Shown in pieces: positions 36,440 to 44,468 of a stretch of DNA of 64,000 bases. The notes beneath the pieces were generated by a model. That model was not told where the DNA came from, searched no databases, and saw only the letters and a list, made by a program, of their open reading frames with translations. The stretch is from assembly GCF_902726645.1 (NCBI RefSeq), contig NZ_CACVAO010000001.1, positions 4,040,636 through 4,104,635 on the forward strand, in the 5' to 3' direction. The translations under genes and the position numbers were made by a program. The stretch comes from Halobacillus ihumii (lineage in GTDB: Bacteria > Bacillota > Bacilli > Bacillales > Halobacillaceae). Positions within the stretch are counted from its first letter, which is position 1, and the number at the start of each line of letters is the position of its first letter.

Positions 36440-36721
36440 ATGTTTTTGTTTAACAGCAATTATGAGGTAGGCGTATTCAAGCGTTTAAGCGATAATAACG
36501 AACTTGTGATGGAAGTGGGCCAAGAGGAATATAGCCTGACATTGAATGATGAAGAAATGGCTGATCTTGAGCAGCATTTAATGAATCAAGAAAACTTGCT
36601 TATTCCGTTTAATAAATCAACCAAGGAACTAATTCTGGATACCCAGCCAAACTACGATGAAGAGGAAATGGAAGAGCTTATGAACATCAGTGATGGAGCT
36701 GAATATCATGGCGAAGACTAA
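36440..36721 (+). CDS. Small acidic hypothetical protein
   Basis: This 93-residue acidic protein (YEVGVFKRLSDNNELVMEVG, EEEMEELMNISDG) has no known domain. AAAGGAGATG precedes the ATG. Its 3' end overlaps the ArdC-like gene by 14 bases, so the pair is probably coupled. Small acidic proteins next to antirestriction genes can be DNA mimics, but nothing here proves that. Confidence 0.65.
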   Translation: MFLFNSNYEVGVFKRLSDNNELVMEVGQEEYSLTLNDEEMADLEQHLMNQENLLIPFNKSTKELILDTQPNYDEEEMEELMNISDGAEYHGED

Positions 36722-38198
36722 ACGACCTTATAAAAAGAAAACGCCTGAACAGGTGAAAGAAGAGATCAATCATTTGACGGAAGGCATGGAGAAGAGCATC
36801 GCCAATCACTTCCATTCTCCTGAACAAATGAAAGAGTATCTGGACTTTATGGGGAAGTTCCATCGATATTCCCCGCGCAATACAGCGTTAATCGATTCGC
36901 AGTTTCCTGGGGCTGAAGCTGTAGGTTCCTATGCATTCTGGAAAGAAAAAGGATTTCCAGTAAACAAAGGAGAGAAAAGTTTAAAAATTCTCGTGCCCAA
37001 TCGATTAGGTCAGCAATTTCAAAATGAAGAGGGCGAATGGAAACCTTTAAAGTATGCGACAAAAAAAGAAAAGCAATTAGTTAAAGACGGTCAACTCGAC
37101 AAACGAGATGGCCGTCTTGTTTATTCTACAGGAAGTGTATTTGATATCTCTCAAACATCAGCCACTCAAAAGGACCTACCCCAGATCTTTCCTAACAAAT
37201 GGATTGATGGACAGGTTGAAAACTACAGTCAGCTTCGAAGAGGGATGGAGGATATAGCTGAGAAAAATAACATACGAATTGTAGAGCCTTATGAAGAGTT
37301 AGGGGCAGCCAAAGGAGTGAGTTATACCGGACGAGGAGAAGTAGCTCTTAATCCACGTAATTCGGAGCGTCAGGACACAAAAACGCTGTTACATGAACTA
37401 ACTCATGCCAAACTTCATACAGAAGAAAACATGAATGACTATACCAAGCCGGAGAAAGAGTTTCAGGCGGAAATGACTGCTTATACCGTTGCTTCTTATT
37501 TCAAAATTGATACCAGTGACTACTCATTGGATTATCTGCATCACTGGACCAAAGACCATGATTTTAAAGACCATGAAAAGCTATTACAAGAAGTTCAGTC
37601 AACAGCTAAAGAATTCATTATGGCCCTCGAAGAATCAATGGAACAAGAAATGGAAGGGGAGAAAAGTATGGATGCTAAAGAACAAAAACATGAAGCGGAA
37701 GAGGAGAAACAAGAAAGGGAGAAGTTACCTTCAGAAAAGCTTCGGGATATGTACAGAATTCAAGTGAGCAAGTCTGAGAAGGATAGCGGGCCATTTGATA
37801 AGGAAGAAAAACCAGAAGAGGAGTATTCCCACCAGGACTTCAAAGAAGCTTATAAAAAGGAGCTCATGAACTTTATTGAACCAACCGTCGGAAAAGAATT
37901 AGATAAAGAAGAAAAAAATGACCGGCAAGAACGACTAAACCAGATGCGTGCTTTTCAAGAGACTCACAGTAAGGAAGAGGTGTACCAGCTTAAGAAAGAA
38001 TCTCTTCAAGAATTAAAAGAACTACCATTAACGGATCGTGGAGAACAGCGACTATCCCAAATTGAAAGTAAGTTGGATCGAGAGTTCCATGAAGAGAAAG
38101 AAAAAGAAAGCACCATTTCAGAAATGAATGAAAAGGGGAGTAAGGAAGCTTTTCAGCAGAAGAAAAATCAAAAAGAAAAGATAGGAATTGAACGCTAG
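36708..38198 (+). CDS. ArdC-like antirestriction / ssDNA-binding protein with IrrE-type peptidase domain
   Basis: The 496-residue protein (from the ATG at 36708) has an ArdC-type N-terminal domain (FHRYSPRNTALIDSQFPGA, AVGSYAFWKEKGFPVNKGE). A zinc-peptidase-like domain follows with HExxH in LLHELTHAKLH (229-233) and EKEFQAEMTAYTVA. The tail is long, charged and coiled-coil (about 310-496). ArdC-type proteins protect incoming single-stranded DNA; the LtrC proteins of pRS01-like elements have the same layout. It precedes the Toprim gene in the leading part of the transferred strand. Confidence 0.85.
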   Translation: MAKTKRPYKKKTPEQVKEEINHLTEGMEKSIANHFHSPEQMKEYLDFMGKFHRYSPRNTALIDSQFPGAEAVGSYAFWKEKGFPVNKGEKSLKILVPNRLGQQFQNEEGEWKPLKYATKKEKQLVKDGQLDKRDGRLVYSTGSVFDISQTSATQKDLPQIFPNKWIDGQVENYSQLRRGMEDIAEKNNIRIVEPYEELGAAKGVSYTGRGEVALNPRNSERQDTKTLLHELTHAKLHTEENMNDYTKPEKEFQAEMTAYTVASYFKIDTSDYSLDYLHHWTKDHDFKDHEKLLQEVQSTAKEFIMALEESMEQEMEGEKSMDAKEQKHEAEEEKQEREKLPSEKLRDMYRIQVSKSEKDSGPFDKEEKPEEEYSHQDFKEAYKKELMNFIEPTVGKELDKEEKNDRQERLNQMRAFQETHSKEEVYQLKKESLQELKELPLTDRGEQRLSQIESKLDREFHEEKEKESTISEMNEKGSKEAFQQKKNQKEKIGIER

Positions 38199-38227
38199 GC
38201 AGGGAGATTTCTCCCTGTCTTTTTTAT
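38197..38227 (+). terminator. Terminator after the ArdC-like gene
   Basis: AGGCAGGGAGA pairs with TCTCCCTGTCT across a TT loop, followed by TTTTT. Confidence 0.75.
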
Positions 38228-38256
38228 ATCTAATTTTAGAGAGGAGGAAGTGCTGC

Positions 38257-39180
38257 ATGGCCAAACATGTAAGCGCGGACCAAGTGGAGGTTGCACGTAA
38301 TGTGGATCTTGTAGACTATCTTCAACGTAAAGGGGAGCCATTGAAGAAAGAGGGAAGATACTACCGGCATCAAGTGCATGATAGCTTAGTAATTAAAGAC
38401 CAAATGTATGCCTGGAATTCCAGAGACGAAAAAGGAGCTGGAGTCATTAACTTTGCCAAAATGTTTTACGGCATGAGCTTTCCAGAGGCGGTATTAGATT
38501 TAAATGAGCAAGGTTATAAAGTAAAAGACAATGTCCAGGAGCAAAAAGCGAAGGAGCCTTATCAATATCCTTCTCATTATGAAGTGACTGATAAAGCAAA
38601 GGCCAAAGGTTATCTTACGAATGAACGGAAGATTCACCCTAAGATAGTTGATTGGCTTGATAATAAAGATTTAATCGCACAGGACAAGCTAGGTAATGTG
38701 GTCTTCAAGTGGAGCCAACAGGGAGAGATCGTAGGGGCAGATCGACAAGGTACTTCTCCTATGAAAGATGGGCGTATGTTTAAAGGTATTGATAGAAATA
38801 GCCATAGTTCGGCTGGGTTTTCAGTTGATATTGGGAAGCCGAAGTCCATTTATTTGTTTGAAAGTCCTATTGATGCGCTGTCTTATTGGAGTATAAAGAA
38901 AGAAAGGCTGCAAGATACTCGCTTGGTGTCTATGTCAGGCCTTAAACGTCAGACTATGATAGATGAGATCAAACGAATGGGGAAGGAAGGTCATAAGGTG
39001 AAGCAAATAACGTTTTGTACGGATAATGATAAGGCTGGACGGGAGTTTGCTAAAAAGTACCACCGGCTAATGCCTAAAGGCGTATCAAGAATTGATCTGC
39101 CTACTAATAAAGATTGGAATATAGAGATGAGGAAAAAGAAGCCTCTAGCACTTAAAAGTTCGGTGGTTGAATTAAATTAA
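38257..39180 (+). CDS. DUF3991/Toprim-domain protein (primase-like)
   Basis: The 307-residue protein has an N-terminal DUF3991-type region (NVDLVDYLQRKGEPLKKEGR, YAWNSRDEKGAGVINFAKMF) and a C-terminal Toprim domain with the glutamate in YLFESPIDALS and the DxD-type motif in FCTDNDKAGREFA. Such proteins are common beside relaxases in Gram-positive elements and may prime the complementary strand. The ATG at 38257 follows GAGAGGAGG; the open frame before it overlaps the upstream terminator. A copy of its 3' end recurs at 56961-57060. Confidence 0.85.
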   Translation: MAKHVSADQVEVARNVDLVDYLQRKGEPLKKEGRYYRHQVHDSLVIKDQMYAWNSRDEKGAGVINFAKMFYGMSFPEAVLDLNEQGYKVKDNVQEQKAKEPYQYPSHYEVTDKAKAKGYLTNERKIHPKIVDWLDNKDLIAQDKLGNVVFKWSQQGEIVGADRQGTSPMKDGRMFKGIDRNSHSSAGFSVDIGKPKSIYLFESPIDALSYWSIKKERLQDTRLVSMSGLKRQTMIDEIKRMGKEGHKVKQITFCTDNDKAGREFAKKYHRLMPKGVSRIDLPTNKDWNIEMRKKKPLALKSSVVELN

Positions 39181-39264
39181 ATGGAAAAAACAAGAAAATG
39201 ATTTAAAGGGCTACTAATACCACGCAAATAGTCCTTGTAAAGCTCATGAACACGGTTATCAATA

Positions 39265-39298
39265 AAAGGGGTAGGCATGAAACGGCCATACCCCCTTG
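39265..39298. terminator. Possible terminator between transfer genes and defence cargo
   Basis: AAGGGGTAGGC and GCCATACCCCCTT form an imperfect hairpin. The T tail is short on the + strand and better on the - strand. Confidence 0.4.
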
Positions 39299-39352
39299 TT
39301 CATATAAAGATTGTGGTGCCTAGGGAATTTTTGTATATTTTTCGACCAACTA

Positions 39353-39381
39353 TTGTGCAACCTTAGAACTATCGATAGAAT
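39353..39381 (+). promoter_or_regulatory. Candidate promoter of the BREX operon
   Basis: TTGTGC (39353-39358), a 17-base spacer and TAGAAT (39376-39381), 44 bases before the first small gene. Confidence 0.4.
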
Positions 39382-39424
39382 AAGAGATAAGTATAAAAAA
39401 AGTAAGATGAGTGAGGTGGACTGG

Positions 39425-39667
39425 ATGGGTATAAAACTCTTCCATAAAACACAAAGAGATTTGGCTTCATCGATAAATAATGTCATCGACAAATATTGGA
39501 ATGATGAGATTGAAGAAGAACAGATGATAGGGCTGGTACATAACCTTTATAAAAACAACGATACTAAGTTTTTAAAGGACGGGGACTTTACAACTGTTTT
39601 AAAGCAACAATGTGGTAAACGAAGGTTAGAAGTTGTAAATAAAATTCTCTCTAACCGCAATAAATGA
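39425..39667 (+). CDS. Small lead protein of the BREX operon
   Basis: The 80-residue product begins MGIKLFHKTQRDLASSINNV, continues IDKYWNDEIEEEQMIGLVHN and ends CGKRRLEVVNKILSNRNK. From memory it resembles a small family catalogued as TIGR04540; this could not be checked. The ATG at 39425 follows GAGGTGG; an ATG at 39407 is also in frame. It precedes brxA by 27 bases and is the first gene after the operon promoter, so a regulatory or accessory BREX role is possible. Confidence 0.7.
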   Translation: MGIKLFHKTQRDLASSINNVIDKYWNDEIEEEQMIGLVHNLYKNNDTKFLKDGDFTTVLKQQCGKRRLEVVNKILSNRNK

Positions 39668-39694
39668 GATGGAAAGAGAATGTAGGTGAAAAGT

Positions 39695-40297
39695 ATGCAA
39701 TATTCAGCTGGATTTACTAAAGAAAAATGGTCAGAACATGAGATGTATATCGTTATTGATCTCATGAAGCAAAATAAAAAAAAGAATGAAATATTAGATG
39801 AAGTAACTGAGAAGAATCTATTCCAGTTGCGCAGCCCAGTCAGTATAAAGAATAGATTTAACATGGTGTATAGACGAGCGGCAGTCCTAGGTGATGAATT
39901 ACAGCAACATTTTTTAAGTGCAGTTGATTACGACCGGAGGGCTTTGACATTGTATTCTTTTTTACAGGTATATCGCGTTCCTTTAGAGTTCTATTGGGAA
40001 AGGATCGTCTATAAATATGAACTTCAAGAGTCCTTGTATGCTAATGACTTTCATTATTTCTTTGAAGAAAAGGCTAACAGAGACGAAAAAGTTAGTAACT
40101 GGAGACCTGAAACGATTAAGCGTCTTATAAGGTCATTAAACTTATTCTTTAAAGAAGCCAAGATGATTGAAAAAGTGGATCAGACGAAATACTCGATAAA
40201 TCCGATACATATGACTCAATCCTTAAAAACATATGCTGAGAAGAACGAACCTTTATTATATTCTTTTACAGTCCTAGAAGAGGTGAATAAATCATGA
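39695..40297 (+). CDS. brxA: BREX protein BrxA (DUF1819 family)
   Basis: BrxA is a small helical DNA-binding protein found at the start of BREX operons. The 200-residue product (MQYSAGFTKEKWSEHEMYIV..., LRSPVSIKNRFNMVYRRAAVL, ALTLYSFLQVYRVPLEFYWE) has the expected size, helical character and position. The ATG at 39695 follows TAGGTG; a GTG nine bases upstream overlaps that site. Its end overlaps brxB by four bases (ATGA). Identification rests on family resemblance plus the unmistakable downstream genes. Confidence 0.88.
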   Translation: MQYSAGFTKEKWSEHEMYIVIDLMKQNKKKNEILDEVTEKNLFQLRSPVSIKNRFNMVYRRAAVLGDELQQHFLSAVDYDRRALTLYSFLQVYRVPLEFYWERIVYKYELQESLYANDFHYFFEEKANRDEKVSNWRPETIKRLIRSLNLFFKEAKMIEKVDQTKYSINPIHMTQSLKTYAEKNEPLLYSFTVLEEVNKS

Positions 40298-40842
40298 AAT
40301 CGACTTATGAACGCTTAGAGCAAATGGAGAAAAGGGTAAGCCAGGAAGGGTTTAAGAACCCTAAAGGCATCGGAAGTGATATTCCTCATTTTGTGCTGGA
40401 TTATCCGCCACAGGATGAGTTGCAAGTTCGTGTGTATTTAAAAAACATGTTGAAACGAACCAAGGTAAATATTAAAGAAGTAAACTTATTTGAGTTTCTG
40501 CTCTCCTTTTTTGAAGAGGATGAAATGGAAGAATTGTATGAAGTGTCTGAAGAGGAAGGTCTACGTGGGCTAAATGATGTAATCGAGCCAATTCTTAACG
40601 AGGGTAATACAATGATCCAGCAATTCAAAGATATGACAGAGGAATCTGAGCTGATTTTCATTACTGGAGTTGGTACAGCACATCCTTTTCTGCGGTCAAG
40701 CCAATTATTAAAAGCTATTTCAAGTAAAGGGTACAAAAAGCCTATCGTGCTTTTTTATCCAGGGGAATTTACAGGATTAAGATTGAAGTTATTCAGTATT
40801 CTGGATTATGAAGATGACTATCAACTATCTCGAATTTCATGA
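40294..40842 (+). CDS. brxB: BREX protein BrxB (DUF1788 family)
   Basis: The 182-residue protein shows the DUF1788 pattern: YERLEQMEKRVSQEGF at the N-terminus, FVLDYPPQDELQVRVYL in the middle and ELIFITGVGTAHPFLRSSQL with KPIVLFYPGEFTG near the end. BrxB is required in characterised type 1 systems, with an unknown biochemical role. It is coupled to brxA by ATGA overlap and ends just before the brxC ribosome site. Confidence 0.92.
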   Translation: MKSTYERLEQMEKRVSQEGFKNPKGIGSDIPHFVLDYPPQDELQVRVYLKNMLKRTKVNIKEVNLFEFLLSFFEEDEMEELYEVSEEEGLRGLNDVIEPILNEGNTMIQQFKDMTEESELIFITGVGTAHPFLRSSQLLKAISSKGYKKPIVLFYPGEFTGLRLKLFSILDYEDDYQLSRIS

Positions 40843-40852
40843 GGAGGGAAAA

Positions 40853-43800
40853 ATGATGCAGATTAAAGATCTATTTGAAAAAGATATATTTCGTCCAATT
40901 AATAACGTCGTTCAGGCTGAACAAGTAGAAGAGGACGTAGTGGAAACGGAATTGGATGAATATGTCCTGACCGAAGAAAGTGAGCATTATCTGGAAAGAT
41001 TTTATAAAAATTACCTAGCTGTCTATAATCAACCATCAACAAAAGTGGGGGTATGGATTTCAGGTTTCTTTGGATCTGGTAAATCACATTTCTTAAAGAT
41101 CCTATCCTATTTATTACATAATCAGACAATTGCAGGTAAAACACCTGCTGATTATTTTGAAAATAAGACCAAAAACCAGCATCTTTTAAACACGATGCAA
41201 CAAGTATCCGAGAAAAAATCGGATGCATTATTATTTAATATTGATTCACGTTCTACATCTTCATCTAAGGACTCAGAAAAAGAACGTATTATTGAAGTGT
41301 TTCTAAGGGTTTTTAATAATCATTTAGGATATTCAGATACCTTATGGGTTGCTGAAATGGAACGCCAATTAGATAGTGATGGTAAATACGAAGAATTCAA
41401 ACAAACGATTTATGATCAAAACGGTAAGTCTTGGGAAGAACTCCGCTTGAAAATTTTATTACGTAAAAGAAAAGTTATAAAAGCTCTCGAAACAGTAGGT
41501 TATGATCAAGATACGGCGGAAACATTCTTTGATATGAGCAGAGAATGGTTTTCTATTGATGCTCAACGAGTTGCAGAACTCGTTGCTGATTATTGTAAAA
41601 GTCAGGGTCCAGATTATCGTATTGTATTCCTTGCAGATGAAATCGGGCAGTACATCGGCAACAACACAAGCTTAATGCTCAATCTCCAAACAATTACAGA
41701 AAAACTAGGTGATTTATGCCAAGGTCAGGCATGGGTAATCGTCACATCACAGGAAAAACTCGAGTCAACAGTATCGGATTTAGACAGTACGAAAGACTTC
41801 TCTAAAATCCAAGGACGTTTTGAGACAAAAATAAACTTATCCAGTGCGAATACAGATGAAGTAATCAAAAAACGTCTTTTGGAGAAAGAACCAGTTGGTG
41901 CTGATACATTAAAGACTATTCATGACCAAGAAGGAAAACTAATTCATAACCGCTTGGCTTTTGATACGAATAACACTCAATTGCGTTCCGGTTACCGTAA
42001 TATCGAAGAATTCGTTTCCTTTTATCCATTTGTTCCTTATCAAATTGAGTTACTGCAGCTAGTCTTCACCAAAATCCGTAATCTGGGAGAAGGAGGACAG
42101 CATACCTCTCGAGGTGAACGTTCCTTACTCAAAGCTTTCCAGGAAGCTGCCCAATTAAATGCTGAAGAAGATCTAGATAATATGGTTACCATGGCAGAAT
42201 TTTATCCTTCTATTCGTGATTACCTGGAATCTTCTATTACTAGTACAATTGCAAGAGCGCGAGACCGTGCCCGAAACCAGGAAGGATTAGAAGAATACGA
42301 CGTAAAGGTATTGGAAGTTCTTTATTTAATTAAAGGAATTGATGAAATCAAATCCACATCAAGTAACATTGCCACACTCATGATTGAAACGGTTTACGAT
42401 GAACGTCAACCATTAGAATACAGAATAAAAGAATCGCTGAACCGGCTTCAGACTGTAATGTTTATTGAGCAGCACGCAGATGGTTCATATTCATTCTTAT
42501 CAGACGAAGAACAAGAAATTAATCGTGAAATACGCGTAGAAGACTACAACGGTTCTGCTGTGAAAGAACGATTAGGTAATCTCTTTTTTAACGTCATGTA
42601 TCGTCAACCGAAGTATGAATATAAGTATAACGACCAGACTAAGCATTTTGACTTTAATAAGCGGTTTGATAACTATGTTAAAGGACAGATGAGTCACGAA
42701 TTAACCATGCAAGTTTTCTCAGATGGAATGACTGATTCAGAAGCGGCTTTACAGGCAAACTCTGGACATTTAATTATTCTTTTAGACAAAGACCTCGTTG
42801 CGGAAGCAGAGGGTTCTCTTGCATACATTCAACAAGTCGATAGCTATGTGCGCCGTAAGCAGTCAAGTACAACTTCTCAGCAACAAAAACGCATTTATGA
42901 ATCTAAGCTTGCTGAAGTGGATGAATTCGCACAGAAAGCTGAGGAATTGTTAGCCAAAGCATGTGAAAATGCTGGATTTTATATTCAGGGACAACGTCGT
43001 GATCTTAGTGGGAAATTCGAATATAAAGTAAATCAAGCTATGGATATGCTGATCCGTAACACATTTACGAAGTTCCACTATATAGAAGAACCCATCTCTT
43101 TTAAAAACAGCAAGAAAGAATGGGAACTAGTTGCTGAGGACTTAGGTCAGCAACGTTTATTCAGCGATATAAATCAGAATGCTATGGATGAAATGAAACA
43201 TTACGTTGAGGAACTTGAACGTTCTTATGACCAAAGGACCCTAAAGCAGGTCGTGCAAAAATATAAAACTATTCCTTATGGCTGGGAAGAACAAGATACA
43301 ATTGGTGTTTTGATGGGATTAATGAATGCAGGGAAAGTGCGATTTACTTATGCAGGAGAACCTTTTACACCGAACTCTGATCAGTTCTATGACCGACTAG
43401 AGAAAGTTTCTGAACGTGATCGTATCGTGGTTATGCCGATTGTAGAAATGGATAAGCAAGTGAAACAAGAATTGATTGCATTGGTTCGTGATTTCTTCTC
43501 AATTACTCAACCATATGACACTTATGATGCTTATAACGAAATAATAAGAGGAAAAGTTGAAGAAGAATTTGTTCAACCTATTGAAAAAATTCGAGAAAGA
43601 AGACGCCATCAAGATACTTTAATTGAATACCCCTATCCTGGCGAAAGTGATATAAGAACAGTCGTTAATGGAACACAAAAGTTATTGGCCAACCGAGATC
43701 CTGAGCAATTTTGTCGCACGTTTATACAGTACGAAGATGATATAGAAGAGTGGTATGAGATTTTAGAGAAGCTTCAAGGTTTTTATGAAGGAAATCCTAT

Positions 43801-44419
43801 CGTCAATTTTGATGAAGCGGTTAAAGCTTTAATGGAACATGAACAGGATATAGAAGTTATTCATAATGATGAACTTGCGGAAATTGTACAACGGATGAAA
43901 CAAATTTTGTTACAGGAAGAACCAACCAAGGATATCAGTCAGTTACCAAAGTTAGTGGTTGACTTGACGAATCTTATTAAAGAAGAAACCAATAAACAAA
44001 AGCAGGCAGTCCTTGTACAATCTGATAAATCTATGAATGAACTAGAGATATTACATGAGCAGTATTCTGAATATGAAACTATTACAGAATACATTCAATC
44101 AATAACAAACAAAGCTAGTCATCTTTACGAAAAGGTAAAAGAAAGCGGACGTATTTCCAGTGCACGTATTAATCAACAACAGTTAAGCGAGCTCATTGAT
44201 TCAACAAAAGTCAAGGTAAGGCAGATCCTTAAAGAATTAAGAGAGGAATCAGACACTGTTAAAAGAGAACCGAAGTCTATTACGGAGCAAGATTTGTATG
44301 ATTTATTCTTTAGCCAAGTAGACACCATTGATTCTGAAGAAGACCTGGAACACGCTATAGAATCATTGAGAAGAAACTTGATAAAAGAATTACAAACTTA
44401 TTACTTCGTTAAATCATAA
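40853..44419 (+). CDS. brxC: BREX ATPase BrxC/PglY
   Basis: The 1188-residue P-loop protein starts MMQIKDLFEKDIFRPINNVV and has Walker A GFFGSGKS (71-78). It has the Walker B-like IVFLADEIGQYIG at about 260 and long helical regions afterwards, including the characteristic FVPYQIELLQLVFTKIRNLG and TSRGERSLLKAFQEA. In BREX it is an essential ATPase thought to act with PglX and PglZ. The frame is open to 40808, but GAGGAGGG at 40841 points to 40853. A strong hairpin follows the stop. Confidence 0.95.
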   Translation: MMQIKDLFEKDIFRPINNVVQAEQVEEDVVETELDEYVLTEESEHYLERFYKNYLAVYNQPSTKVGVWISGFFGSGKSHFLKILSYLLHNQTIAGKTPADYFENKTKNQHLLNTMQQVSEKKSDALLFNIDSRSTSSSKDSEKERIIEVFLRVFNNHLGYSDTLWVAEMERQLDSDGKYEEFKQTIYDQNGKSWEELRLKILLRKRKVIKALETVGYDQDTAETFFDMSREWFSIDAQRVAELVADYCKSQGPDYRIVFLADEIGQYIGNNTSLMLNLQTITEKLGDLCQGQAWVIVTSQEKLESTVSDLDSTKDFSKIQGRFETKINLSSANTDEVIKKRLLEKEPVGADTLKTIHDQEGKLIHNRLAFDTNNTQLRSGYRNIEEFVSFYPFVPYQIELLQLVFTKIRNLGEGGQHTSRGERSLLKAFQEAAQLNAEEDLDNMVTMAEFYPSIRDYLESSITSTIARARDRARNQEGLEEYDVKVLEVLYLIKGIDEIKSTSSNIATLMIETVYDERQPLEYRIKESLNRLQTVMFIEQHADGSYSFLSDEEQEINREIRVEDYNGSAVKERLGNLFFNVMYRQPKYEYKYNDQTKHFDFNKRFDNYVKGQMSHELTMQVFSDGMTDSEAALQANSGHLIILLDKDLVAEAEGSLAYIQQVDSYVRRKQSSTTSQQQKRIYESKLAEVDEFAQKAEELLAKACENAGFYIQGQRRDLSGKFEYKVNQAMDMLIRNTFTKFHYIEEPISFKNSKKEWELVAEDLGQQRLFSDINQNAMDEMKHYVEELERSYDQRTLKQVVQKYKTIPYGWEEQDTIGVLMGLMNAGKVRFTYAGEPFTPNSDQFYDRLEKVSERDRIVVMPIVEMDKQVKQELIALVRDFFSITQPYDTYDAYNEIIRGKVEEEFVQPIEKIRERRRHQDTLIEYPYPGESDIRTVVNGTQKLLANRDPEQFCRTFIQYEDDIEEWYEILEKLQGFYEGNPIVNFDEAVKALMEHEQDIEVIHNDELAEIVQRMKQILLQEEPTKDISQLPKLVVDLTNLIKEETNKQKQAVLVQSDKSMNELEILHEQYSEYETITEYIQSITNKASHLYEKVKESGRISSARINQQQLSELIDSTKVKVRQILKELREESDTVKREPKSITEQDLYDLFFSQVDTIDSEEDLEHAIESLRRNLIKELQTYYFVKS

Positions 44420-44423
44420 TACT

Positions 44424-44450
44424 AGGAGCAGATGAATAATCTGCTCCTTT
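44424..44450 (+). terminator. Hairpin between brxC and pglX
   Basis: AGGAGCAGAT pairs perfectly with ATCTGCTCCT around GAATA, followed by only TT. It may be a partial terminator or an RNA-processing site lowering pglX expression. Confidence 0.55.
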
Positions 44451-44468
44451 CCATACAGAGGTGAAAGA

